Source: Pseudomonadales bacterium (GTDB lineage: Bacteria > Pseudomonadota > Gammaproteobacteria > Pseudomonadales > Azotimanducaceae). From it: a stretch of DNA of 64,000 nt. The stretch is taken from the NCBI GenBank assembly GCA_012103505.1, contig WLWP01000001.1, positions 558,001 to 622,000 on the forward strand, read 5' to 3'. The notes beneath the pieces were generated by a model. That model saw only the letters and a list, made by a program, of their open reading frames with translations, had not been told where the DNA came from and did not search any database. A program made the translations under genes and the position numbers. This document shows positions 54,510 through 64,000 of this stretch, piece by piece (positions within the stretch are counted from its first letter, which is position 1; each line of letters opens with the position of its first letter).

Positions 54510-55958
54510 CTAGAGACCAGCCTGATCGCATAGGTATTGAAAGAGAAGTGGCACGGGTCGCCCAGTGCTCCCCTTTCTAGCTCCACCAAGGAAGGCGCTG
54601 CCTGCGACATCCATGTGTGCCCAGTTAACATCTTTTACGAAACGCGAAAGGAAACAGGCAGCGGTAACGCTTCCTGCTTCGCGGCCACCAACATTTGCCA
54701 TGTCGGCAAAGTTGCTCTTAAGGGCAGATTGATACTCATCCCATAACGGCATTTGCCAGGCTTTATCGCCGGATGTTTGGCCCGCATTGAGAAGTTCATT
54801 GGCAAGTTTGTCATCGTTCGAGTAAACGGCGCTGGCATGAGAGCCTAGGGCAACGATACATGCGCCGGTCAAGGTTGCGACATCGATGATCGTTTTTGGT
54901 TTGAACGTTTGGGCATGTGTTAGTGCATCACAAAGTACCAAACGACCTTCGGCGTCTGTGTTTAGAATTTCGACAGTTTTTCCCGAGGCTGAACGAACAA
55001 TATCGCCTGGGCGAGTCGCGATCCCGCTTGGCATGTTCTCGGCAGCGGCTACGATGGTGACTAGATTGATGGGTAGTTTAGCGTCGATTACTGCTCGGGT
55101 AGCGCCAAGGACTGCTGCAGCGCCACACATATCGAACTTCATTTCATCCATCGCACCGGGTGGTTTGAGAGATATTCCACCGGTGTCAAATGTAATGCCT
55201 TTGCCGACTAGTGAGATAGGCGCATCCTTCTTAGAACCGCCGTTGTAGCGAATGATGATCATTTGGCCTGGCGTAACACTGCCTAGAGAGACCGCGAGAA
55301 ACGCACCCATCCCAAGTTCGCCCATGCGCTTCTCGGTCAGATTGGTGACTGTGACGTTAGGTGTCCGTCCGAGCTTGCGGCTCTCTTTGAGTAAGTAGTT
55401 TGGATTACATACGTTCGGTGGCTCGTTACCGAGATCTCGTGCAAACTTCATCCCAGCATCTAACGCATTGCCAAGTCGAGCGACGTTGCCGGTTGCCTTA
55501 CGTTCAAGGACTGCTAGCCGCACGCTCGCAAGCGGCGGTGGTGGCGCAGCTGCGGATTTGTGATTCGCGTAGTGATACAGAGCGCTGGTAATCGCTCGCA
55601 TAATGGCTAGTTGCTTGAAGGGGCTGCGTTTGCCACTGACCCGGACGGAATCAAGGGCAACCACAGCTTGCTTGACGGGTTGGCGAGCGAGTACTGCAGC
55701 GGCACTCGTACACAAACGCCGAAATTGATCTTCTGTAAGACTTTGATCTGTTCCACCGACGATCACCAAACGTCCAATATTGCCGTCGAGTTGAATTGTT
55801 ATCGATTGCTCAAGTTTATTTTTGAAATCGGTGATAGAGCGGTTGAGCACGGCCGTTTTGCCAGGTTCTCGTGCGATCGCTCGTGCGGCTTTGAGTGAGG
55901 TGAGCAAGCAGGGTGTTTTTACTTGTGCCAGGTTGCCTTCGATCACGCTGTATTTCAT
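54510..55958 (-). CDS. pepA: leucyl aminopeptidase (cytosol aminopeptidase A)
   Basis: 482 residues. M17 peptidase with two metal ions, removing N-terminal residues from peptides; in E. coli PepA also binds DNA in site-specific recombination. Metal and catalytic residues are in VGKGITFDTGGISLKP, the MKFDMCGAAAV segment and ILNTDAEGRLVLCDAL. The N-terminal domain is present and full length. First gene of pepA-holC-valS; divergent from lptF. Confidence 0.95.
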   Translation of the reverse strand: MKYSVIEGNLAQVKTPCLLTSLKAARAIAREPGKTAVLNRSITDFKNKLEQSITIQLDGNIGRLVIVGGTDQSLTEDQFRRLCTSAAAVLARQPVKQAVVALDSVRVSGKRSPFKQLAIMRAITSALYHYANHKSAAAPPPPLASVRLAVLERKATGNVARLGNALDAGMKFARDLGNEPPNVCNPNYLLKESRKLGRTPNVTVTNLTEKRMGELGMGAFLAVSLGSVTPGQMIIIRYNGGSKKDAPISLVGKGITFDTGGISLKPPGAMDEMKFDMCGAAAVLGATRAVIDAKLPINLVTIVAAAENMPSGIATRPGDIVRSASGKTVEILNTDAEGRLVLCDALTHAQTFKPKTIIDVATLTGACIVALGSHASAVYSNDDKLANELLNAGQTSGDKAWQMPLWDEYQSALKSNFADMANVGGREAGSVTAACFLSRFVKDVNWAHMDVAGSAFLGGARKGSTGRPVPLLFQYLCDQAGL

Positions 55959-56007
55959 AGTGAGCTGCCTTAAATTAGGAGGATCTTGCTACGGAAGATC
56001 GGCATTC

Positions 56008-56098
56008 TAGTTTATTTCGAGAGATTCTGATTCTATTTGCGGAGAATCTTCTTGGTTTTAAGCGTTTCTTAACGATTTACTGAGATTTTAGTTTATTT
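56008..56098 (+). repeat. pair of direct repeats in the pepA-lptF intergenic region
   Basis: TAGTTTATTT, followed by CGAGAG or GAAGAG, occurs at 56008 and 56089, 81 bases apart, in the AT-rich divergent promoter region. Between them an inverted repeat AGATTCT...AGAATCT lies around 56022-56049. The copies could be operator half-sites or promoter fragments; the second adjoins the lptF ribosome binding site. Confidence 0.35.
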
Positions 56099-56113
56099 GA
56101 AGAGGTAGGGCAT

Positions 56114-57178
56114 ATGTCTGTCGCAGCCCGTTACATCAATCGAGAGGTCGCGGCCATATTTGTGGTCACATTGCTGATGCTCCTCTTGGTAGCGGTCGGT
56201 GGACGCTTCATCGGATACTTACAAGAAGCGGCGATGGGTAAGTTCACCGGCGCGACAGTGCTGACGATAATGTACTTGCGTTTACCCGAGTTCATTCAAA
56301 TCGTTGCGCCGTTTGCGTTATACACGGCCATCGTTCTGACTATGGGCCGGTTGTACGCTGATCAAGAGATGGTCGTGCTGCAGGGGGCCGGTGCTGGGAC
56401 TAAAAAGCTATTGTCTTGGCTCAGCCTGCCAGTGGGTGTCGTGATTTTAGGTGTTGCCATTCTTGCCCTCTATGCGACGCCAATGACCTTGCGAGAGCTC
56501 GCAAGCTTTATGACTGAGCAACGATCCCAGTCTGAATTTGAGACTGTCAGTCCTGGAACTTTCCACATATACGACCGCGGCCGGCGGGTCACGTACAGCG
56601 AGGCGATGAGCCAAGATCGCCGTGAGCTCCAACAAGTTTTTATGGCTCAGAGATTAGAAGATGGCCGTCAAGCCTTGATTTGGGCGGACAGCGGTACGCA
56701 AGAAGTTGATTTGGCGAGTGGGGCGCATTACTTAGTTCTGCAAGATGGTCGGCGCTACGAAGGGTTACCGGGTACTCCTGGCTTCCGCACGATCGAATTT
56801 CAAGAGCTACGCCAGAGGCTGAACATCTCGACTGTGAGTAGAGGGCCCAGTGTCGAAGCGCTACCCCTCGGCGAACTGGGTTCTACCGCCGCGGAGCAGG
56901 CAGAGTGGCATTGGCGGTTTGCTTTGCCGTTGTTTTGCCTGATTGGCGGCATGCTTGGCTTGGGTGTCTCTCGAGTAAAGCCTCGGCAAGGACGCTTCGC
57001 TCGTGTGGTACCCAGTGTTCTTATGATGTTGATCTACTATCTACTCCTATTGATTAACCGTGATGCCTTGGCGGAGGGGCAAGTGACGCCAACAATAGGG
57101 TTATGGGGTGTACACGCCGTGTTCTTGGCGATCGCTGTGAGTTACCTCAGGCGCCTGGGACGTCCGGTTGCCGCGTAA
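56114..57178 (+). CDS. lptF: lipopolysaccharide export permease LptF
   Basis: 354 residues with GAGGTAGGG before the ATG. Six membrane helices in the usual 3+3 arrangement around a periplasmic beta-jellyroll (~125-250: FETVSPGTFHIYDRGRRVTYSE). With LptG and the ATPase LptB it pulls LPS from the inner membrane. YINREVAAIFVVTLLMLLLV and the C-terminal helices ending YYLLLLINRDALAEG fit LptF rather than LptG. Divergence from pepA is standard, but lptG does not follow: the next gene is an RDD protein on the other strand, abutting this stop. Confidence 0.92.
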   Translation: MSVAARYINREVAAIFVVTLLMLLLVAVGGRFIGYLQEAAMGKFTGATVLTIMYLRLPEFIQIVAPFALYTAIVLTMGRLYADQEMVVLQGAGAGTKKLLSWLSLPVGVVILGVAILALYATPMTLRELASFMTEQRSQSEFETVSPGTFHIYDRGRRVTYSEAMSQDRRELQQVFMAQRLEDGRQALIWADSGTQEVDLASGAHYLVLQDGRRYEGLPGTPGFRTIEFQELRQRLNISTVSRGPSVEALPLGELGSTAAEQAEWHWRFALPLFCLIGGMLGLGVSRVKPRQGRFARVVPSVLMMLIYYLLLLINRDALAEGQVTPTIGLWGVHAVFLAIAVSYLRRLGRPVAA

Positions 57179-57622
57179 CTAAGATTCTTTTGGCAACAGT
57201 ACGACATAGGTGTTGCTAAAACGGTCGTGCCAGGTCTGCTGGCGTGTCCCGACAAAATACCAGGCATAGCCTAACCCGAGGCAGATAAGTGACAACGGAC
57301 CCATCAACATTCTCTTGATGACTTGGCCCATCGTCGGGTCCTGCCCATCGGTGTCCACGAGTTTCAGGCGCCAAGCCTTCATCCCAAGAGTTTGACCTTG
57401 TCGGAGCCAGAAGTAGCCGTAGAACAAGATTGGTTCGAGGAAAAAAACCAGCTGCATGAACAAACCAGTAACCGCCTCGCCACTGTTTAGCAGGACTGCA
57501 ACGAGAACAGTGACCATCCACAGCGCGATGATTAACAAAACATCGTAGAGAAGCGCGCCCAGCCGACGTGATAATCCAGCCGGAGCTGCCGCGATTACGC
57601 CAGTACTAGAAGCTTGCGACAT
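57179..57622 (-). CDS. RDD family membrane protein
   Basis: 147 residues. RDD domain with three helices: LSRRLGALLYDVLLIIALW contains the conserved Arg and Asp, then LFMQLVFFLEPILFYGYFWLRQGQTLGMKAWRLKLV, where QTLGMKAWRL is the family hallmark. Function of the family is unclear; some members act as Na+/H+ antiporters. Its ATG lies 17 bases inside the end of the upstream thiolase-like gene, so they are co-transcribed. In Pseudomonas an RDD gene also lies next to lptG. Confidence 0.88.
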   Translation of the reverse strand: MSQASSTGVIAAAPAGLSRRLGALLYDVLLIIALWMVTVLVAVLLNSGEAVTGLFMQLVFFLEPILFYGYFWLRQGQTLGMKAWRLKLVDTDGQDPTMGQVIKRMLMGPLSLICLGLGYAWYFVGTRQQTWHDRFSNTYVVLLPKES

Positions 57623-59060
57623 TTCCAGCGACGTTTACCGGTCGACCGATAAATTCCTCATCGATCATTTGTTGCAGTGTTGCCGGGTCCTCAACAATGC
57701 CCCAAGCGCGCTCCTGCTCAGGAGTGAGGCAGGCAACAAATCCCTTGCTTGGACCTTCAGCACCGTACATGACTGAGTAGGCTTCGGTTGTAGCTGCACC
57801 ACGGTAGTCCTGTACGACGACTCTCTTCTTTAGCGCGTCAACTTCGGATTGGAGGTCTGCATGTTGGAAATCTATTGGAGGTGGTTCTGTCGAGTAGACA
57901 CCAAAGGCGTGCTTGGTTAGATATCCACCATTGGCGGTAATCAGACCTTTTTCGCCTGGTGTTTCGCGTAACACTTCTGTCATTCGGACGATTGAATGCA
58001 TAACGTAATTGTTGATAGGGCCACCCGCCCACGTGAGACCGCCTGTTACTGTGAGCGGCTTGTTCGTGTCCAGATTTAATTCACGCGCGGCGACCTGTAC
58101 TGCAGACGGGAAGCAGCTGTAAACGTCGACGTGATCGAGATCGGCAACTGACAAACCAGCGAGCTTGAGACACTTTTGTCCGGCGAGACGTATCGCAGGT
58201 GAGGAGTAGAGGTTGTCTCTATTTGAAACGAAGTAGTGATCGTGTGCGTCAGTTCCCGCCCACGGATAAATCCATTTCGATGCATCGATGCCAAGCGCTT
58301 GTGCCTTGGCAACACTACACATAATGATGGCGGCACCTTGGTCGACACTATTGTTTGAATTCATGAACTTCGGGTACGGATAGGAGACTGGTCTATTAAC
58401 AGCGCTAGGCGTGCGAATTTCTTCGGCGGTTTTTGCTTCTTGTATCCAGGCATTAGGATTGCGTGATGCAACTGCACTGAATCCGGCCCACAGCTGTGAC
58501 ACATCCTTGATGTGTTCTTCGACGCTGAGGCCTCGAGCATGGCGAAGTGCAGTCTCAAATAAAGGATAAACTTGAATCGGTCTGCCAAGTCGGATGGCTT
58601 TCTCGGCATCGTGCCGCATCTCGACGTCGACACCTATCTCTAAATCGGGTTCGCCAGAAAGCGACTGCCAATCGAGTTTGATTCCTTGCTTGGCAGCACG
58701 AGCTTGTGTTTGTCCGCACTCAGCCCCGGTCAGCAAAATGAAGTCGTGACTTCCACTTAGAATATCCAAAGCCGACACGTTAAGGGTCGTCTGAACAAAG
58801 TTACCGCCGTATGGGGTGATAGCTGTCTCAGCGTTAGCTGCGCCGATGGCTTCGCCAATCCCTGCCGCAGGATTCTGGTAGGGCCACATACCTCGAACTA
58901 CACGTATTGAGGACGGCGCTAGTTGTTGAATACCAGCATCCTCTGCAGCACTTTTGGCAGCTTCTAACATCAAATCATATGGTTCTTTGGCACTGGCGGG
59001 GTCCGCATCACGTTGGTCGACGTGGGCAATACCGACGATGACGGGCGTATTAGGATTCAT
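57606..59060 (-). CDS. thiolase-superfamily protein (SCP-x/TLP-like acetyl-CoA acetyltransferase homologue)
   Basis: 484 residues. N-terminal VIVGIAHVDQRDAD and a following helix match thiolase-like proteins that lack the usual nucleophile: at the place of the CGSG-type loop the sequence is GGNFVQTTLNVSALDIL, without cysteine. Later parts keep VDVYSCFPSAVQVAARELNL and TVTGGLTWAGGPINNYVMHS. A C-terminal ~85-residue extension (EVDALKKRVVVQDYRG...PVNVAG) resembles an OB-like added domain of this subgroup. It may bind acyl-CoA or act in sterol or fatty-acid side-chain degradation; catalysis by the standard thiolase route is doubtful. Confidence 0.75.
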   Translation of the reverse strand: MNPNTPVIVGIAHVDQRDADPASAKEPYDLMLEAAKSAAEDAGIQQLAPSSIRVVRGMWPYQNPAAGIGEAIGAANAETAITPYGGNFVQTTLNVSALDILSGSHDFILLTGAECGQTQARAAKQGIKLDWQSLSGEPDLEIGVDVEMRHDAEKAIRLGRPIQVYPLFETALRHARGLSVEEHIKDVSQLWAGFSAVASRNPNAWIQEAKTAEEIRTPSAVNRPVSYPYPKFMNSNNSVDQGAAIIMCSVAKAQALGIDASKWIYPWAGTDAHDHYFVSNRDNLYSSPAIRLAGQKCLKLAGLSVADLDHVDVYSCFPSAVQVAARELNLDTNKPLTVTGGLTWAGGPINNYVMHSIVRMTEVLRETPGEKGLITANGGYLTKHAFGVYSTEPPPIDFQHADLQSEVDALKKRVVVQDYRGAATTEAYSVMYGAEGPSKGFVACLTPEQERAWGIVEDPATLQQMIDEEFIGRPVNVAGNVASF

Positions 59061-59105
59061 AGGCTATCCAAAGGTCTTTGTTGAATTAGTTAAGCTCTCG
59101 TGAAA

Positions 59106-59192
59106 TGGTACCTGGGATCGGAATCGAACCGATACTCCCGTGAAGGAACCGGATTTTGAATCCGGCGCGTCTACCAATTTCGCCACCCAGGC
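59106..59192 (-). tRNA. tRNA-Leu(CAA)
   Basis: Minus strand: acceptor GCCTGGG pairs with CCCAGGT, discriminator A, encoded CCA (59108-59106). Anticodon arm CCGGA-TTCAAAA-TCCGG gives anticodon CAA, reading UUG. A long variable arm (TTCCTTCACGGGAGTA) follows, as expected for class II leucine tRNA, and the T-arm ATCGGTTCGATTCCGAT is intact. Length 87 with CCA. Confidence 0.95.
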
Positions 59193-59376
59193 ACAAGAGA
59201 GGCCGAATTGTAAGGCTATCCAGGGAGACTTTGCCACTGTTGGATGAACTTTAACTGGTCCTGGGCGAAAGGCGAACTTGGCACCATCCACCGGTGCAAA
59301 CATCGTCACTGCTAAATCCACATTCCCTGAATCTTTCCGCTAAACTCCGCGCTCCCAACATTGGTCAGTAAAGCCA

Positions 59377-60408
59377 GTGAATCTCGACGACTTCCAATAC
59401 GATCTGCCAAACGAGCTGATCGCCCAGTATCCACCTGATAAGCGTGGCGCGTCGCGGCTACTTGATTTAGAGCCAGCTGGAATTTGTGATAGGCAGTTTT
59501 GCGACATTTTGGATTTAGTCCAACCGGGTGATGTACTCGTTGTGAACAATACGCGGGTCTTAAAAGCACGACTTATTGGGACCAAGGATACAGGCGGGCA
59601 AGCTGAGCTGCTGCTTGAACGATTGATTGAGCCGCATTCGGCGCTGTTTCAAGTTCGGGTCAGCAAGCCGCTAAAAGAAGGTCGATCCATCTTCGTCGGC
59701 GATGACGCACTTGAGTGCGTAGGCCGGCAAGGTCAGTTCTATCTTCTCCAGAGTGAGCCGGACATACAGCAAATTCTCGAGTGTTATGGCTCGATGCCCT
59801 TGCCACCGTACATCGAAAGACCAACTAAAGCTGAAGACGCCGAACGATATCAAACGGTTTTCAGTCGCGAACCCGGCGCCGTAGCTGCACCTACTGCTGG
59901 ACTGCATTTTGACGAGGAGTTGCTAGCCGCTCTAGCGGCAAAGGGAGTGCACATCAGCGAGATCACTTTGCATGTCGGCGCCGGGACCTTTCAGCCAGTG
60001 CGAGGAGATCTTAGTGATCACGTGATGCATGAAGAATTCTATTCGGTTGATGCAAGCGCGGCGCAGCGAATATCTTCTGTTAGAGAAAATGGCGGGCGTG
60101 TGATTAGCGTCGGGACGACGGTTGTCAGAACGCTCGAGAGCGTTGCACGAGAAAACGGCGGGCAGATTGTGCCAACCTCAGGCTCGACGCGACTCTTTAT
60201 AAGTCCGGGCTTTGCTTTTCAGGTTGTTGACTGCTTGATTACGAATTTCCATTTGCCGCGCTCGACTTTGTTGATGTTAGTGAGTGCTTTCGCAGGTTAT
60301 GAACCAGTCATGAGGGCATACAACCATGCGGTTTCTAAGGGATATCGGTTTTTCAGCTACGGAGATGCCATGTGGTTGAGTCAAGGTAGCAACGAAGATG
60401 TTCGTTAA
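59377..60408 (+). CDS. queA: S-adenosylmethionine:tRNA ribosyltransferase-isomerase
   Basis: 343 residues, starting at GTG (59377). It transfers and rearranges the ribosyl part of SAM onto preQ1 in tRNA, giving epoxyqueuosine. Motifs: DDFQYDLPNELIAQYPPDKR, VVNNTRVLKARL, GSMPLPPYIERP, APTAGLHFDEELL, LHVGAGTFQPVRG and ITNFHLPRSTLLMLVSAFAG. It is followed 11 bases later by tgt, the same pathway, in the conserved queA-tgt-yajC-secD-secF cluster. Confidence 0.96.
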   Translation: MNLDDFQYDLPNELIAQYPPDKRGASRLLDLEPAGICDRQFCDILDLVQPGDVLVVNNTRVLKARLIGTKDTGGQAELLLERLIEPHSALFQVRVSKPLKEGRSIFVGDDALECVGRQGQFYLLQSEPDIQQILECYGSMPLPPYIERPTKAEDAERYQTVFSREPGAVAAPTAGLHFDEELLAALAAKGVHISEITLHVGAGTFQPVRGDLSDHVMHEEFYSVDASAAQRISSVRENGGRVISVGTTVVRTLESVARENGGQIVPTSGSTRLFISPGFAFQVVDCLITNFHLPRSTLLMLVSAFAGYEPVMRAYNHAVSKGYRFFSYGDAMWLSQGSNEDVR

Positions 60409-60419
60409 GGGGATAGTGA

Positions 60420-61878
<1,459 letters not shown>

Positions 61879-61932
61879 GCGAATACCTGTGCTCACGAAA
61901 CAATGTGCAACTAACAGAGCTAGGTCCTAGGC

Positions 61933-63840
61933 ATGGCGGAAGAAAATCTACCGTTAGGTGGCTCGATTTTAGGTTTTGGCCGTTCTACGCCGCGCCAGCC
62001 TAATACTTTTCGGCCTTGGCAGTACGTTCTTATTGCGTTTGTTGTGGTCATAGGTGCGATTTATGCTGCGCCTAACTTTTTCCAACCGGACCCCGCTTTG
62101 CAGATACGTTCTGCAGTTCAAGATGTTCAGCTTGCCCAAGCGGATCTGGATCGAGCCAGTGCTACGCTCCAGGAGAATGGCATCGGTGTGATTGGCATGG
62201 ACCTGGTCGAAGGATCCGGTCTCATTCGAGTTGCGAGCGATGACGATCAGCTAAAGGCGCAGACGCTTTTAGCTAACGTTTTCGCCGTTGGTGAATACAT
62301 AGTTGCGCTGAATAGAGCAAGCACCACACCGGAGTGGTTGGAAGATTTGGGTGGTAAACCGATGTCTTTAGGCTTAGATCTGTCCGGTGGCGTGCACTTT
62401 CTTCTTCAAGTTGATATGGACAAGTACTTAGATACAGTTGTCCGTAACACCGCTGAGAGCATGCAGGATACGTTGCGAGAACAGCGTGTCAGGTCAGTGC
62501 GCAATCGAGAATGGGTAAATGGTCGGGACATTGAGATTGCGTTCAATGACGAGCAAACACGCGAGAGCGCTCGCACGGCGTTAAGTGACTTCGAGGATTG
62601 GCAAATTCGAGAAGTAGACTTCGAGCAAAATCCTGGTTTGTTGTATCGATTAACTAACGAGCGTGTGCAAGCGTTGGAAGATCGTGCAATTAGCCAAAAT
62701 TTAACAAGCCTTCGGAATCGGGTAAATGAGCTTGGTGTCTCGGAACCTCAAGTACAAAGGCTTGGACGCTCTCGAATTGTGGTTGACCTTCCTGGGATCC
62801 AAGACAGCGCGCGGGCGAAGGATATCCTCAGTAAATTTGCGAACCTTGAGTTTCGATTAGCGGCTGAGCCCAACACGCCTCGTTTCCAACGCGAATCCTA
62901 CGCCTATGAAGGTCGTAGTCAGGATATTCTGCGAAGGATTATTGTCACTGGTAACAATGTCCAAGACGCACAACAAGCCTTCGATCCTGAAACATCGCAG
63001 CCAATTGTCTTGATCGAGTTGGACGGCGATGGCGGTAATCGTATGCATGATGCGACCAAGGACAATATCGGTCGACAGATGGCGATCCTCTTTATCGAAC
63101 AGAAACCGATCGTTCGCCAAGTTATGCGAGACGGCGAGCTTGTTGAAGAGTTCGAGACAACGGAAGAGAAACGCTTGATCAGCGTAGCAACGATAAGGGG
63201 TGCGCTAGGCTTTAGATTCGAGATTTCGGGAATTAGTCTGCAAGAAGCTCAGGACCTAGCCTTGTTACTCCGGGCTGGTGCTCTTGCTGCACCCATGTAC
63301 ATCGTTGAAGAACGTACTGTAGGAGCATCTCTCGGTGATGAGAATATCGAGAGTGGCTGGCAGTCAGTGTCGATCGGCTTTGTCATCGTGCTGATATTTA
63401 TGCTGTTTTACTATCGCTTCTTCGGGCTTTTCGCCAATGTCGCGCTCGGCGTAAACCTTATGCTGATGGTTGCCATTATGTCCGTCCTTGGCGCTACACT
63501 GACGTTGCCAGGGATAGCTGGAATAGTACTCACGGTCGGTATGGCTGTTGATGCGAACGTTTTGATCTTTTCACGCATACGCGAGGAGCTTCAAGATAGG
63601 CCGCCCCAACAAGCCATTCAAGCTGGCTTCGATAGGGCGCTCCTGACCATCACGGACGCGAACGTCACCACCTTTTTTGTGGCCATCATTCTGTTATCTA
63701 TCGGTAGCGGTCCGGTTCGCGGCTTCGCTGTTACTCTGGCGGTCGGAATAGTTACATCTATGTTTACGGCGATCATGATTACACGGTCGCAAGTGAACCT
63801 CGTCTACGGCGGGCGTGCTCTGAAGGAGCTCAAAATATGA
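61933..63840 (+). CDS. secD: protein translocase subunit SecD
   Basis: 635 residues. SecD with SecF uses the proton motive force to help late steps of protein export. The first membrane helix (WQYVLIAFVVVIGAIYAAPNFF) is followed by a large periplasmic part with GLDLSGGVHFLLQVD, and five helices at the end, including the RND motif GMAVDANVLIFSRIREEL. The first 35 residues (EENLPLGGSILGFGRSTPRQPN) form an extra cytoplasmic extension. Its stop overlaps the start of secF. Confidence 0.95.
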   Translation: MAEENLPLGGSILGFGRSTPRQPNTFRPWQYVLIAFVVVIGAIYAAPNFFQPDPALQIRSAVQDVQLAQADLDRASATLQENGIGVIGMDLVEGSGLIRVASDDDQLKAQTLLANVFAVGEYIVALNRASTTPEWLEDLGGKPMSLGLDLSGGVHFLLQVDMDKYLDTVVRNTAESMQDTLREQRVRSVRNREWVNGRDIEIAFNDEQTRESARTALSDFEDWQIREVDFEQNPGLLYRLTNERVQALEDRAISQNLTSLRNRVNELGVSEPQVQRLGRSRIVVDLPGIQDSARAKDILSKFANLEFRLAAEPNTPRFQRESYAYEGRSQDILRRIIVTGNNVQDAQQAFDPETSQPIVLIELDGDGGNRMHDATKDNIGRQMAILFIEQKPIVRQVMRDGELVEEFETTEEKRLISVATIRGALGFRFEISGISLQEAQDLALLLRAGALAAPMYIVEERTVGASLGDENIESGWQSVSIGFVIVLIFMLFYYRFFGLFANVALGVNLMLMVAIMSVLGATLTLPGIAGIVLTVGMAVDANVLIFSRIREELQDRPPQQAIQAGFDRALLTITDANVTTFFVAIILLSIGSGPVRGFAVTLAVGIVTSMFTAIMITRSQVNLVYGGRALKELKI

Positions 63841-64000
63841 AGACGCCAAATATAGATTTTATGGGTGCCCGCAAAATTGCGGCAATCGCGTCTGGTGTGT
63901 TCCTACTCATATCTCTTACGTCCTTAGCTGTGAACGGACTGAACTGGGGTTTGGATTTCACTGGCGGATCCTTGGTTGAAGTCTCTTATGACGAGCCCGT
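63837..64000 (+). CDS. secF: protein translocase subunit SecF (partial, runs off right edge)
   Basis: The ATG (63837) overlaps the secD stop (ATGA), indicating coupling. The 54 visible codons contain a membrane helix (KIAAIASGVFLLISLTSLAV) and the SecF hallmark GLNWGLDFTGGSLVEV. The remainder lies outside the window. Confidence 0.93.
   Translation, partial: MKTPNIDFMGARKIAAIASGVFLLISLTSLAVNGLNWGLDFTGGSLVEVSYDEP

Noticed and set aside
53949-54533. 194-codon plus-strand frame opposite valS/holC
   Set aside because: Antisense shadow of two certain genes; composition is Cys/Arg/Phe-rich with no domain pattern.
59064-59321. 85-codon minus-strand frame near the thiolase-like gene
   Set aside because: It reads through tRNA-Leu and is therefore spurious.

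Overview
The window reads as chromosome of a free-living, probably marine, aerobic gammaproteobacterium near the Pseudomonadales/Cellvibrionales (OMG-type) lineages. The basis is gene content: a FabY-type initiating ketosynthase, PilS/PilR, rplU-rpmA-obgE, ilvBNC-pssA, pepA-holC-valS, queA-tgt-yajC-secD-secF, and secreted heme/copper and PEP-CTERM proteins. Taxonomy is inferred from gene order and recognised families only. Coding density is high, no gap exceeds about 260 bases, and I see no insertion sequence, prophage, integron, rRNA or CRISPR array.

Layout. 0-8 kb is the most accessory part: two coupled secreted proteins, a small membrane protein, tRNA-Pro(CGG), a PEP-CTERM protein, a luciferase-like oxidoreductase, a redoxin/cytochrome c/copper-monooxygenase fusion with a secreted partner, and a NatAB-type ABC exporter behind a secreted S33 peptidase. 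9.5-24 kb is housekeeping: ispB, rplU, rpmA, obgE, proB, rpsT, murJ, ribF, lspA, fkpB, a FimT-like pseudopilin, pilRS, bamD, rluD, pgeF. 25-33 kb holds ilvBNC-pssA, msrPQ, aroG and holD-rimI. 33-45 kb holds prfC, an orphan response regulator, a SirB1-like protein, a thiolase-fabY operon, moaB and a giant single-chain biotin-dependent carboxylase. 45-51 kb holds a TauE-type transporter, a LysR regulator, a UGA-containing selenoprotein of the glycine/betaine/sarcosine reductase B family, hemH, a hisH-hisF pair and a quinone oxidoreductase. 51-64 kb holds valS-holC-pepA, lptF, an RDD protein, a thiolase-like protein, tRNA-Leu(CAA), and queA-tgt-yajC-secD-secF, which runs off the right edge.

The two strongest signals are these. 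(1) At 46901-47683 a single in-frame TGA splits an otherwise intact 260-codon gene; right after it lies a two-tier hairpin that fits the bacterial SECIS pattern, so the gene very probably encodes a selenoprotein. (2) At 40283-45139 one polypeptide of 1618 residues carries both carboxyltransferase halves, biotin carboxylase and a biotin carrier, in the permuted order CT(AccA-like)-unknown-CT(AccD-like)-BC-BCCP. It lies next to a thiolase-fabY operon, which suggests a link to malonyl-CoA supply and initiation of fatty-acid synthesis.

Several conserved clusters have missing members: ribF-lspA-fkpB lacks ileS and ispH, lptF lacks lptG, and hisH-hisF lacks hisB/hisA. Two genes contain clean in-frame tandem repeats (pssA, 9 bp x 5; holD, 15 bp x 5).
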